Shown here in pieces: positions 24,734-32,730 of a stretch of DNA of 64,000 bases (position 1 is its first letter; each line of letters opens with the position of its first letter). The DNA is taken from contig NZ_CP015423.1 in the NCBI RefSeq assembly GCF_001719045.1, forward strand, positions 4,711,501 to 4,775,500. Reading direction: 5' to 3'. Source of the stretch: Paenibacillus polymyxa. Its GTDB lineage: Bacteria; Bacillota; Bacilli; Paenibacillales; Paenibacillaceae. The position numbers and the translations under genes are program-made. Below the pieces are notes generated by a model. That model made no database searches. It was not told where the DNA came from and saw nothing but the letters and a program-made list of their open reading frames with translations.

Positions 24734-25234
24734 CTACCTTACAGCTTCAGAAGAGAGTTTATAGTCAAACATTTTTCCTCCGAATTGAAGCCCGAGCGCA
24801 TTGACGGCTAGGTAGTAATCTTTACCTTGCTCAAGAGTTGCATTTAAAAAATATTGACCATTTTTTGAACTTTTAATGCTTTGACCATTACTATCGAAAA
24901 GGGTTAGTTCCAACCAAGAGTCGGGATATCTGTGTCCCTGAATTGTAAAGTGAACTTCGCTTGATTTATTTTCTGCCATTATTTTATATACATCGTAGTT
25001 TTCCCACATCCCATGCTTCTCTTCACCGAGGGTTCCAATGACCGCATCACCTATAAAATAATAGTTAGCTTGTTCAAAAGTATCATTTGGCTCTTGTTCA
25101 TCATATTCAAGTAAAGGGGCAAGAGTTGATTCCTTGGCGGCTGGTACGGAATTTGCTTCTTCGGCTAAAGCGACACTGGCAGAAGTACTTAGCAGAAGTG
25201 TAAGACCTAATGAAGCTAACAACGTTTTTTTCAT
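24734..25234 (-). CDS. Secreted PPC-like protein (166 aa), paralogue 1
   Basis: A signal peptide with an Ala cleavage region (MKKTLLASLGLTLLLSTSAS, then VALAEE) is followed by one domain like the bacterial pre-peptidase C-terminal (PPC) fold: EQEPNDTFEQANYYFIGDAV, YDVYKIMAENKS, LEQGKDYYLAV. No catalytic domain is attached, so it is a stand-alone secreted module of unknown role. Its closest relative in the window is the next gene, with the same leader and domain plan. Confidence 0.75.
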   Translation of the reverse strand: MKKTLLASLGLTLLLSTSASVALAEEANSVPAAKESTLAPLLEYDEQEPNDTFEQANYYFIGDAVIGTLGEEKHGMWENYDVYKIMAENKSSEVHFTIQGHRYPDSWLELTLFDSNGQSIKSSKNGQYFLNATLEQGKDYYLAVNALGLQFGGKMFDYKLSSEAVR

Positions 25235-25470
25235 GAGTAAACTACCTCTCTTTTTTGGGATTTATATTCATTTATATGAATATATTAGTAATTTGTTCCA
25301 AAATTATTTTTGTATATTATTAACTAGCTAAAATGATATACAAGAAGGAACAGTGTTCCCCTACGAGGATATAGCAGCGTTTGTGTAAGACAATAGGTGT
25401 TCAAGAATGTAAAAACGTGGTCCCTGAGGAAGGATCACATTTTTTGTTATACTCCAATTCAGCTTTTAAT

Positions 25471-25968
25471 CTATTTAATCGTAGAAGTAATTTTATAGTC
25501 GAACAATTGTCCTAATTCAGCGTTGGGTGTTTCTACTACCAAGTAGTACCATTTACCAGCTTCAAGATTTTTGCCTAAAGAGTATTCACGATCATTTGCG
25601 TATCTAATGAAATGTCCGTTACTGTCAGCCAAACCAAGTCTCAGCCATGTGTTGGGATATATGTCTCCTTGAATGTTAAATTGATACCATCCAGACTGAA
25701 AAGCTTTAAATTTATAATAATCGGTAGTGTCATAATAACCTGCATAGCCTCCATCAAAGTGTCTTCCTATTTCCCCATAGATGTCAACTCCTGCTAGTAT
25801 TTCACTGGCTTGATCAAACCAGTCATTAGGCTCTCTGTCGGTCCCATTCCCAGAAAGTTGGATAGGTTCCTTTTGTAATGCGGGTGCTGCTTCTTGAGCG
25901 GATGCAACGGCGGTGGATGTGCTTAATAGAAGTGCAAGACCTAGTGTGGAAAAAATCGCTTTTTTCAT
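25471..25968 (-). CDS. Secreted PPC-like protein (165 aa), paralogue 2
   Basis: The same architecture as the neighbour at 24734: signal peptide MKKAIFSTLGLALLLSTSTA, then TDREPNDWFDQASEILAGVD, TDYYKFKAFQSGWYQFNIQG and LEAGKWYYLVVE. A tandem duplication with substantial divergence. The frame is open upstream to 26133, but the signal peptide and a GGGAAGAA ribosome site fix ATG 25968. Each gene appears separately transcribed. Confidence 0.75.
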   Translation of the reverse strand: MKKAIFSTLGLALLLSTSTAVASAQEAAPALQKEPIQLSGNGTDREPNDWFDQASEILAGVDIYGEIGRHFDGGYAGYYDTTDYYKFKAFQSGWYQFNIQGDIYPNTWLRLGLADSNGHFIRYANDREYSLGKNLEAGKWYYLVVETPNAELGQLFDYKITSTIK

Positions 25969-26269
25969 ATTTATGAATTCTTCCCTTCTTTTATTTTGGG
26001 ATTTATAGAATATGTATAACCAATCCCATCCAGTATTATATAGTATATTCCAATGTATTGGAACGTAAAAAGGATAATAATCAAAAAAATATATTTTTTT
26101 GTCACAATTATGTGTTTTTACAAATTTATTCACTAAACTTCGACATAAGAATTGATCAATTTACTTTATACTATAAAGTTCCATCTTAATATGATTTCGT
26201 GAAAAGGGGCATCCTATTTTAGGAGTAACAGAAGCTATGTTATACTCCATAATTGGAGGTGAAAAATAT
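25969..26269. other. AT-rich divergent intergenic region, no gene seen
   Basis: About 300 bases between the PPC-like gene and the hypothetical gene at 26270. The minus-strand frame running through it has no ribosome site and is not credible. I see no convincing promoter or RNA. Confidence 0.5.
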
Positions 26270-26785
26270 ATGTTCGATCCGACGGTTTTTGATAATTTAA
26301 AAGTGGCCATGGAAAATACAGTATACGATCTGGATAATCTGGATTCACGTATTGACATTACGCAGCGAATCGACAGATTGGAAATGTCCGTGTTGTCACG
26401 TGAATTTGCTGTCCAATTCAGACTGAGAGAACACCCGAGTGTGACAGCAGAGATTCAACTGAAGGCGGATTTAAACAACTTGGCTGCGGAAATTTTGGAA
26501 ATCAAAGATCAAATTCCGGGATGTGTCTTGTTGCTGAGTTTTTACATGGAAATTCGTGAGATTGGGTCACAATGCAGCCGGATTGAAAATATACTGACCG
26601 AAATTTGGAAGCCCGATCTTCGACCGGTACAAACGCTTAGTCAGATTTACGGAGAAAAGATGTCTACATACCAAAACAGGATTGAACTCCGATTTTCCAG
26701 ACAAATTAACGAAGATCAGATGGAAGACATTCCAGAGCTGTTGGAACACATATTGCTGACGCTTATGGAATTAAACAAGGTCTAA
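26270..26785 (+). CDS. Conserved hypothetical helical protein (171 aa)
   Basis: No family name recalled. Predicted mostly helical and soluble: MFDPTVFDNLKVAMENTVYD, LDNLDSRIDITQRIDRLEMS. A Cys-containing middle segment (PGCVLLLSFYMEIREIGSQC) and an acidic C-terminus follow. ATG 26270 sits after TTGGAGGTG. Followed by a GNAT gene 67 bases downstream, with a short palindrome (26798-26816) between them. Confidence 0.65.
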   Translation: MFDPTVFDNLKVAMENTVYDLDNLDSRIDITQRIDRLEMSVLSREFAVQFRLREHPSVTAEIQLKADLNNLAAEILEIKDQIPGCVLLLSFYMEIREIGSQCSRIENILTEIWKPDLRPVQTLSQIYGEKMSTYQNRIELRFSRQINEDQMEDIPELLEHILLTLMELNKV

Positions 26786-26797
26786 AGGGTTAAGGCC

Positions 26798-26816
26798 CTA
26801 ATGTAACTGACATTAG
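26798..26816. promoter_or_regulatory. Perfect short palindrome before the GNAT gene
   Basis: CTAATGT-AACTG-ACATTAG, 7-bp arms without a T tract, 37 bases before the start of the GNAT gene. A candidate operator or RNA hairpin. Confidence 0.3.
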
Positions 26817-26852
26817 TAGACCGACAAGTTATGTTAGAGGAGTTGAAAGTAT

Positions 26853-27374
26853 ATGAATGAACTTGAATTCTCTCAAGTGTATGCGATTATGGAAGCTTCT
26901 TTTCCTAAAACGGAATGCAGGACATTCGAGTCACAGAGGACTCTGCTTCATCATCCGTGTTATCGTTTACTTACCAAAATGGACGAACAAGGGCAAACAA
27001 TTGCTTTTTTGGCGGGATGGGAGTTTACAGATTTTCGGTTTGTAGAGCATATTGCCGTAGATTCGGCTATACGAGGTGGCGGGTTAGGTAAAGAGCTTAT
27101 GAGCAAGTTTATTTCACAGTCCGGTAAACCGGTAGTACTGGAGGTTGAGCCACCCGTGGATGAATGGACTCGGAGAAGAATTGGTTTTTATGAACGTTTA
27201 GGGTTTCATCTGAACCATTTTGACTATGTACAGCCCCCTTTAAGAGAAGGACAGGCTGATCTGCGGCTTCAAATAATGAGCTATCCAGGTGCGCTGGCTG
27301 AACAGGATTTTGCTCCGTTTAAAGAGATTTTATATGCCGAGGTTTATGGCTTAAATAGGAGACTAGACACTTAG
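26853..27374 (+). CDS. GNAT-family N-acetyltransferase (173 aa)
   Basis: The acetyl-CoA binding motif is RGGGLGKELMSKFISQ, preceded by the beta-4 strand FVEHIAVDSAI and followed by RRRIGFYERLGFHLN, the usual GNAT C-terminal half. The acceptor substrate is unknown. Start after AGAGGAG. Convergent with another, unrelated GNAT gene across a shared terminator. Confidence 0.87.
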   Translation: MNELEFSQVYAIMEASFPKTECRTFESQRTLLHHPCYRLLTKMDEQGQTIAFLAGWEFTDFRFVEHIAVDSAIRGGGLGKELMSKFISQSGKPVVLEVEPPVDEWTRRRIGFYERLGFHLNHFDYVQPPLREGQADLRLQIMSYPGALAEQDFAPFKEILYAEVYGLNRRLDT

Positions 27375-27392
27375 TTGTAATAGATAAAAGTA

Positions 27393-27435
27393 AAAGGCTC
27401 TGCTTACGCCGTATTTCTACGGGAGCAGAGCCTTT
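27393..27435. terminator. Bidirectional terminator between convergent GNAT genes
   Basis: AAAGGCTCTGCT pairs perfectly with AGCAGAGCCTTT. A- and T-rich flanks allow use from both sides. Confidence 0.85.
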
Positions 27436-27473
27436 GTACTACTAGGCTAAAGGTGCTAGGTGCTTCAATATCG

Positions 27474-27908
27474 TTAATGTTTTTTCCATCCCATTACAAA
27501 TTCTTTCTCGTCAGTTTCGGCATCAACAGATTCCGCTTGAATGGTAAATCCATTTTTAGTATAGAAGTTAAATGCTTTCGTGTTCGACTGGTATACCTTT
27601 AATTGAATCTCATTATGTTGCTTCTTCACCCAATCTAGTAGTAACTTGCCATAGCCTTTCCTTTGAGAACCAACACGAATAAACAGAGCCGCCAAGTATC
27701 CATCCAACATGGAGACGAAGCCGCCAATGCTATGATCATCTTGTATGATTACGTAGTTTTGAGCGAGAGGAAGGTACCTGTTTTCCATCTCGGTAACTTG
27801 TGATGCCCAATACTGCGGAGCAATAAAATGATGGGCTTCTATGGAAGCATCTAGCCAGATGGCTGCCAACTCGTTGAGCTCTTCCACATTTGCGGGTCTA
27901 ATCGACAT
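27474..27908 (-). CDS. GNAT-family N-acetyltransferase (144 aa)
   Basis: A single GNAT domain: VEELNELAAIWLDASIEAHH, IGGFVSMLDGYLAALFI, the CoA loop RKGYGKLLLDWVKK, and NTKAFNFYTKNGF at the end. This looks like the YjaB/YiaC-type small acetyltransferases. The start is well placed after AAAGGAGA. Substrate unknown. Confidence 0.88.
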   Translation of the reverse strand: MSIRPANVEELNELAAIWLDASIEAHHFIAPQYWASQVTEMENRYLPLAQNYVIIQDDHSIGGFVSMLDGYLAALFIRVGSQRKGYGKLLLDWVKKQHNEIQLKVYQSNTKAFNFYTKNGFTIQAESVDAETDEKEFVMGWKKH

Positions 27909-27960
27909 CGTATCTCCTCTTTCACAGTGCAGTATGTAATCTTATAGATGATGCTGAAAT

Positions 27961-28123
27961 AAAAAAGACCGTCCGAGGACGGTCTTTCTACCCGTGGCGC
28001 TTATTTAAAGCTTTGATCCGTATCCCGCGCCTCCGTCAACTCTGTAAATTAGAGAATAACGGACCGGGTAAGGGATACGCTCAACATGTGATTATTGATG
28101 TTGACGCACCTCCTTTCCTGATG
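27961..28123 (-). ncRNA. Candidate structured small RNA with pseudoknot and terminator
   Basis: No protein gene fits here, but the minus strand has every part of a stand-alone RNA gene. A promoter lies at 28129-28157. A hairpin pairs 28082-28087 with 28098-28103. An 8-bp stem pairs 28019-28026 (CGTATCCC) with 28072-28079 and encloses a second hairpin (28033-28036 with 28059-28062, 28040-28043 with 28051-28054). Two further pairings, 27989-27994 with 28065-28070 and 27996-28000 with 28027-28031, cross that stem and make a pseudoknot. A terminator ends it at 27963-27987. Near its 5' end is a Shine-Dalgarno-like AAAGGAGGTG. I cannot match it to a known RNA family. Confidence 0.6.
27963..27987 (-). 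terminator. Terminator of the candidate small RNA
   Basis: On the minus strand, AAAGACCGTCC-TC-GGACGGTCTTT runs into TTTTTT. Its orientation excludes use by the GNAT gene, which starts downstream on the same strand. Confidence 0.85.
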
Positions 28124-28128
28124 GACCC

Positions 28129-28157
28129 ATTTTACCATATCTGGTTTGTGATATCCA
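28129..28157 (-). promoter_or_regulatory. Candidate promoter of the small RNA
   Basis: Minus-strand TGGATA, a 17-base spacer and TAAAAT place the transcription start near 28123. A moderate sigma-A match. Confidence 0.45.
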
Positions 28158-28285
28158 GTGATTTTCTTATATTTACGGAAATGACTCATAGAAAATATAA
28201 GATAAAAATAACTTGATTTTATGTTCTATGGAAGATATAATCTAAATTACCGTGATTGAAAAACATCGGTGTGAATACATAATAT

Positions 28286-28370
<85 letters not shown>

Positions 28371-28385
28371 TCATAGCCTAACATT

Positions 28386-28426
28386 TACAGGTTCTTGGAT
28401 TGGCTGGATGCCACCAAGAGCCTGTT
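28386..28426 (+). terminator. Terminator after tRNA-Leu
   Basis: ACAGGTTCTTGG pairs with CCAAGAGCCTGT, with one wobble, followed by TTTTTAT, 16 bases past the tRNA. Confidence 0.85.
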
Positions 28427-28463
28427 TTTATATGGTTAAGATGCGCGTACCATTATAACTATT

Positions 28464-28997
28464 TTATTTATACTGAAATATATATTTAATATAGTCTTTT
28501 GCACTCTGATCAATGTCTTCGTCGCTTGCTTGAAACGAGGCTCCGAAGACAGCGAAATAGGGTAATGGTATCGCGCCAACATGCACTGCGCTTGCCTTAA
28601 AAGGTGCTATAACTTCATCTACAGTAAAAGAAACGGAACCAGTAGATAAGTAATTTTCTTTTTTATCGCCAATGGACATGGCTATCCCTAGCTTCTTTCC
28701 TTCTAACTTATCACCCTTTGAACCATAAGCCCATCCATGGGTAAAAACATCATCGAACCACTTTTTTAATAAAGGAGGGTAACTATACCAATACAAAGGG
28801 AATTGAAATATGACATTATCGTATGCTTCAAGTAGCTGTTGTTCTTTCAAAACATCAATGCTCCAGTTTGGATACTCTTTATAAATCTCATGAATTGTAA
28901 TTTCATTGGTATATTGAAGTAATTCTCGTTTCCATCTGTTATTTACTCTAGAATCTTCGATATTGGGATGAGCTAAAATCACAAGAGTTTTCATCAT
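28464..28997 (-). CDS. NAD(P)H oxidoreductase, flavodoxin-like fold (177 aa)
   Basis: Belongs to the NQO/KefF/MdaB group of FMN or FAD quinone reductases. LVILAHPNIEDSRVNNRW is the phosphate-binding start. VIFQFPLYWYSYPPLLKKWF and DDVFTHGWAYG are the flavin-site blocks characteristic of the family. It is divergent from an HxlR-type regulator, a very common arrangement in which the regulator senses electrophiles or quinones and induces the reductase. Confidence 0.9.
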   Translation of the reverse strand: MMKTLVILAHPNIEDSRVNNRWKRELLQYTNEITIHEIYKEYPNWSIDVLKEQQLLEAYDNVIFQFPLYWYSYPPLLKKWFDDVFTHGWAYGSKGDKLEGKKLGIAMSIGDKKENYLSTGSVSFTVDEVIAPFKASAVHVGAIPLPYFAVFGASFQASDEDIDQSAKDYIKYIFQYK

Positions 28998-29191
28998 AAA
29001 TCACCTTTCTTACGTAACATATTTGCCTTTGTAGATGCTCTATTATTATTCTGTATGCTTCAAAAAAAGTAAATACACACAATAAAGTAAGATAGTTACT
29101 TGAAAGTATGCATTGGACTTAAAGTGAAGATATGCGATTATAGAATTAATTAGATAAACGTTGTTATTTTTAGCGTTGAAGAGGTGGTACT

Positions 29192-29548
29192 ATGAAACAA
29201 TATAATTTAGGCATAGAAGCAACACTTGAGATCATCGGAGGTAAATGGAAATCATTAATCATATGTTTATTAATGTCTGGTAGAAAAAGGACAAGTGAAT
29301 TACAGCGTAGTATTTCAGGCATTTCTCAAAAGGTTCTTATACAGCAACTTCGCGAACTTGAAAAGGATGGTATCATAGGTAGACATGTGTATAATCAAAT
29401 GCCTCCAAAAGTGGAGTATTATATAACGGAATATGGAATTACAGCAAATGAAATTATTGACTTAATGTGTTCTTGGGGAAGGGCTAATATCCAAATAAGA
29501 CAACAGCAAGGAGAAGATGTGATGATGTTAGAAAATGATTCAAAATGA
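29192..29548 (+). CDS. HxlR-family transcriptional regulator (118 aa)
   Basis: A winged-helix protein of the HxlR/YodB family: LGIEATLEIIGGKWKSLIIC, RKRTSELQRSISGISQKVLI, LRELEKDGIIGRHVYNQMPP. The redox cysteine near the N-terminus found in YodB/HypR is absent (the start reads MKQYNLGIE), so sensing must use another Cys, for example in IICLLM or MCSWG, or another cue. It probably represses the divergent oxidoreductase gene. Start after GAAGAGGTGG. Confidence 0.9.
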   Translation: MKQYNLGIEATLEIIGGKWKSLIICLLMSGRKRTSELQRSISGISQKVLIQQLRELEKDGIIGRHVYNQMPPKVEYYITEYGITANEIIDLMCSWGRANIQIRQQQGEDVMMLENDSK

Positions 29549-29716
29549 ATAGTGGAGTAAAAAAGCGTTGCAGACTATGATGTTTACGGTAGTTTTCTTC
29601 GGCTGTCTTCAAGTGTTATGTTATGTGTTGAGCCGCAAGCTGATTTGCTATATAGTTATGACTGGACAACCATTACATCCATATTAAATGAATGCTAAAG
29701 TAGGGGGACCCTTGCA

Positions 29717-30898
29717 ATGATTATTAAACCGAAAATCCGTGGTTTTATATGTACGACTGCACATCCTGCAGGATGCGCGGCTCATGTTAACCGTCAGATC
29801 AACTACATCAAAGACAGCACATCAATACAAGGAGCTAAAAAGGTGCTTGTGATCGGAGCATCTACTGGATACGGGCTGGCTTCTCGTATTGCTGCGAGCT
29901 TCGGTCTGGGAGCGGACACCATAGGGGTATCCTATGAACGTCCCGCATCTGAGGGGCGCACGGCTTCAGCAGGCTGGTATAATACGGTAGCCTTTGAAAG
30001 AGCGGCCAGAGCAGCTGGCTACATAGCAGAAAGCATTAATGGAGATGCTTTTTCTCATGAAATTAAGCAGGAGACGTTGAAGCTGGTAAAGGAAAAGCTG
30101 GGCAAGGTAGACCTGATTGTATATAGTGTCGCTTCACCGCGACGGACACATCCCGATACAGGTGAGACCTTTAATTCCGTTCTCAAGCCTATCGGACAGT
30201 CTTTTTCTAATAAAACAGTGAATACGAATACAGGTGTCGTATCAGAAATTACGCTAGAACCGGCTACGCAGGAGGAAATCGAGAACACCATCACGGTAAT
30301 GGGTGGCGAAGATTGGTCCTTGTGGCTAAAAGCGTTGGAAGAAGCTGATCTGCTGGCTGAAGGGGTAACCACACTGGCATACTCGTATATTGGTCCCGAA
30401 ATTACGGAGGCTATCTATCGTAAAGGAACCATTGGCCAAGCTAAAAATGATTTGGAAGCTACAGCACATACTTTAACAAAGCAACTGGAGCGTTATCATG
30501 GAAAAGCTTACGTTTCTGTGAATAAAGCTTTGGTTACACAATCCAGTTCGGCTATTCCAGTCGTACCTTTGTATATTTCTTTGCTGTTTAAGGTCATGAA
30601 GGAAAAGGGACTGCACGAGGGATGTATTGAGCAGGCACAACGTCTGTTCGAGACGCTATACAGTGGGTCCACTGTGGAAACGGATGAAGAAGGACGCATT
30701 CGGCTGGATAACTGGGAAATGAGAGACGATGTGCAGCAGGCTGTCAAAGCAGCTTGGTCCGAAATCACTACAGAAAACGTATCTGAATTGGGTGATCTCG
30801 AACAATACCGTCTGGATTTCCTCCAATTATTTGGATTCGGGTTTGATGAAATTGATTATGAATTAGACGTTAATCCAGAGGTTGATACACTTTCATAA
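29717..30898 (+). CDS. fabV: Trans-2-enoyl-ACP (CoA) reductase FabV (393 aa)
   Basis: An NADH-dependent enoyl reductase of fatty-acid elongation, of the large FabV type. The N-terminus MIIKPKIRGFICTTAHPAGC is diagnostic. VLVIGASTGYGLASRIAASF binds NADH, and the active-site Tyr-X8-Lys motif is in IYRKGTIGQAKNDLE. Typical length. FabV enzymes in other bacteria resist triclosan. Whether it supplements FabI here cannot be judged from the window. The start follows AGGGGGACCC with spacing of about 8. Single-gene unit with its own terminator. Confidence 0.95.
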   Translation: MIIKPKIRGFICTTAHPAGCAAHVNRQINYIKDSTSIQGAKKVLVIGASTGYGLASRIAASFGLGADTIGVSYERPASEGRTASAGWYNTVAFERAARAAGYIAESINGDAFSHEIKQETLKLVKEKLGKVDLIVYSVASPRRTHPDTGETFNSVLKPIGQSFSNKTVNTNTGVVSEITLEPATQEEIENTITVMGGEDWSLWLKALEEADLLAEGVTTLAYSYIGPEITEAIYRKGTIGQAKNDLEATAHTLTKQLERYHGKAYVSVNKALVTQSSSAIPVVPLYISLLFKVMKEKGLHEGCIEQAQRLFETLYSGSTVETDEEGRIRLDNWEMRDDVQQAVKAAWSEITTENVSELGDLEQYRLDFLQLFGFGFDEIDYELDVNPEVDTLS

Positions 30899-30918
30899 GT
30901 GATATTTGTAAAACAAAA

Positions 30919-30963
30919 ACGGGTACTCTCAAGCGATACAATTGCTTAAGAGACCCGTTTTTT
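30919..30963 (+). terminator. Terminator of fabV
   Basis: ACGGGTACTCTCAAGC pairs, with one bulge, with GCTTAAGAGACCCGT, followed by TTTTTT. Confidence 0.88.
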
Positions 30964-31010
30964 ATGTATATTGGCAAAAAAACAAGTTGCACTCGTTTCA
31001 CTAACGGCAT

Positions 31011-31214
31011 TTATCGAGAATTAGATGTGGAAAGTGACTTACGGTGCAGCAAGCGAAAAACGGCAATGGTAATGACAATCCCCACAACGCCAAAGACTGC
31101 AACAGAAGTCAGGGCCCGATAAGCTTGCCAGCCGAACAAAAAAGCAATACCACTGCCAAACGTTGTACCTGCCAGTAACCCAAGTGCGCAGGCAATATCC
31201 GTTCCAAATTTCAT
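31011..31214 (-). CDS. Small membrane protein, two helices (67 aa)
   Basis: Two hydrophobic helices joined by a short loop (ACALGLLAGTTFGSGIAFLF, TSVAVFGVVGIVITIAVFRL), ending in a basic tail (HRKSLSTSNSR). Family not recognised. ATG 31214 lies 8 bases after AAAGGA on the minus strand. It is divergent from araM and shares the intergenic region holding the AraR and cre sites, so it might be co-regulated. Could be a minor hypothetical gene. Confidence 0.55.
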   Translation of the reverse strand: MKFGTDIACALGLLAGTTFGSGIAFLFGWQAYRALTSVAVFGVVGIVITIAVFRLLHRKSLSTSNSR

Positions 31215-31281
31215 AAACATGTTCCTTTCGAATGTATAAATTAAAAAGCAACTTGTACTTTTTCGCTGGACTTGGACACAC

Positions 31282-31297
31282 ACTTGTGCGTACAATT
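31282..31297. promoter_or_regulatory. AraR box upstream of araM
   Basis: ACTTGTGCGTACAATT matches the AraR operator pattern ANTTGTNCGNACAANT. A second half-like stretch, ACTTGTACTT, lies near 31250. Confidence 0.7.
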
Positions 31298-31301
31298 AAA
31301 T

Positions 31302-31316
31302 AGTAATCGTTTTCAA
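31302..31316 (-). promoter_or_regulatory. cre site (CcpA) upstream of araM
   Basis: Read on the minus strand, TTGAAAACGATTACT fits WTGNAANCGNWNNCW throughout. It starts five bases after the AraR box, the same pairing seen at araB. Confidence 0.55.
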
Positions 31317-31382
31317 ACGGAATCTATTAATCATTATGGATCATTCTTGTGCAAATTATTCCTTTTTCAGGAGGCTGATGAA

Positions 31383-32534
31383 ATGAATATGAATGAGCAG
31401 ATCAAGCTGTGGAACGAAGAGGCGCAGGCTAGTAACGCTGATCATCCTCACCGAAAGGTTGAATTGTTTATTGAGGTACAGGATGGAGCACTGGAGTCTG
31501 TTGTTCCTTATCTGAACCAACAGGATTATCGTCATGTAACTCTGGTAGAAGATGAGCATACTTCGGCGGCGGCTGGAACAAAAGTGGCTGAGCTGATTCG
31601 TGAGGCAGGTTTGACAGTTGATGTAGTCCGCTTACCTCCGAATGCTGTAGGGGATGTCATTGCTGATGAGACCTACATTATGAAAGTGCTGCTGGGTGTG
31701 GCGGATAAGAGTCAGGCTGTACTTGCTGTAGGCTCTGGCACGATTCATGATCTGGTTCGCTTCGTATGTTATAAAATGAATCGTCCGTTCTTGTCAGTAC
31801 CGACGGCTGCTTCGGTGGATGGTTTTACCTCCGCAGGCGCACCACTAATTGTGGATGGCAGCAAGCAGACATTCCAAGCAGTTCCGCCAGAGGCGATCTT
31901 TGCTGATTTGTCCGTGCTGGCAAATGCGCCACAGACGATGACTGCGGCCGGTTTTGGCGATATGCTCGGTAAGTTCACCTCACTAGCGGACTGGCATGTT
32001 TCCAGAGATTTGGGAAACGAGCCATATTCACCTGTGGCTAATCGCATTACCGAGGAGGCTTTGCGTGCCTGTATAGAACATGTCAATGAGATTGCGGCAG
32101 GTAGCAAGGCTGGGGTCGAGGTATTGATGAATGCGCTGATTGCATCCGGTATTTCGATGCTGATGATAGATCATTCTCGTCCAGCGTCAGGGGGAGAGCA
32201 CCATATTTCCCACCGAATTGAAATGGATTTTATTGCAGAAGGACGCAAGCAAGTTTTGCATGGTGCCAAAGTAGGCGTAGCATCCGCATTGCTGTCTGAC
32301 CTTTACAGGGATTTAGCAGTTAGTCAGGATGTAGAGGTATTTAAGGTGTATCGGGAATTGCCTACGTCGGAGCAGATGCGTGCATGGCTGGCTCAGGTCG
32401 GAGGCCCATCTACCATTGCCGAGCTGGGGGTTACGGAGGAACAGCTTGCTCGTGCATTGCGCACGGCTCATACCTTGCGTGATCGCTACACAGGACTTAA
32501 GTATATGAATGAACATCAATTGCTTCGTTCGTAA
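31383..32534 (+). CDS. araM: sn-glycerol-1-phosphate dehydrogenase (383 aa)
   Basis: Reduces dihydroxyacetone phosphate to sn-glycerol 1-phosphate using NAD(P)H and a divalent metal. In Bacillus it makes the heptaprenylglyceryl phosphate precursor. Signatures: AVGSGTIHDLVRFVCYKM (nucleotide site), SVPTAASVDGFTSAGAPL, and metal ligands in SRPASGGEHHISH plus a later His (VLHGAKVG). ATG 31383 is 8 bases from AGGAGG. The longer frame to 31272 would start inside the AraR operator and is rejected. The AraR box ties it to arabinose control, as in the B. subtilis ara operon. Confidence 0.92.
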   Translation: MNMNEQIKLWNEEAQASNADHPHRKVELFIEVQDGALESVVPYLNQQDYRHVTLVEDEHTSAAAGTKVAELIREAGLTVDVVRLPPNAVGDVIADETYIMKVLLGVADKSQAVLAVGSGTIHDLVRFVCYKMNRPFLSVPTAASVDGFTSAGAPLIVDGSKQTFQAVPPEAIFADLSVLANAPQTMTAAGFGDMLGKFTSLADWHVSRDLGNEPYSPVANRITEEALRACIEHVNEIAAGSKAGVEVLMNALIASGISMLMIDHSRPASGGEHHISHRIEMDFIAEGRKQVLHGAKVGVASALLSDLYRDLAVSQDVEVFKVYRELPTSEQMRAWLAQVGGPSTIAELGVTEEQLARALRTAHTLRDRYTGLKYMNEHQLLRS

Positions 32535-32651
32535 TGTGCAACCTCTACACATTGTCCTTTAGATATTCAGCTACTCATGTGTGGCAAGGAAGGGATAAGC
32601 GAATGGGTTTACACCTCCGGCAGCAATACGACGATATCCTGTTCCTGTAAC

Positions 32652-32667
32652 ATTTGTATGTACAAAT
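32652..32667. promoter_or_regulatory. AraR box upstream of araR (autoregulation)
   Basis: ATTTGTATGTACAAAT, nearly palindromic and the best AraR-type operator in the window. It lies 12 bases before a TATAAT at 32679-32684 and would cover the -35 region, so AraR should repress itself. Confidence 0.85.
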
Positions 32668-32678
32668 GAACGGTATGC

Positions 32679-32684
32679 TATAAT
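32679..32684 (+). promoter_or_regulatory. -10 box of the araR promoter
   Basis: A perfect TATAAT just downstream of the AraR box. No consensus -35 is seen, the nearest being TTGTAT inside the operator at 19-base spacing. Confidence 0.6.
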
Positions 32685-32730
32685 CGTGGAATATGAACAG
32701 GTACACGATATTGCAAGTACGGAGGAAATT

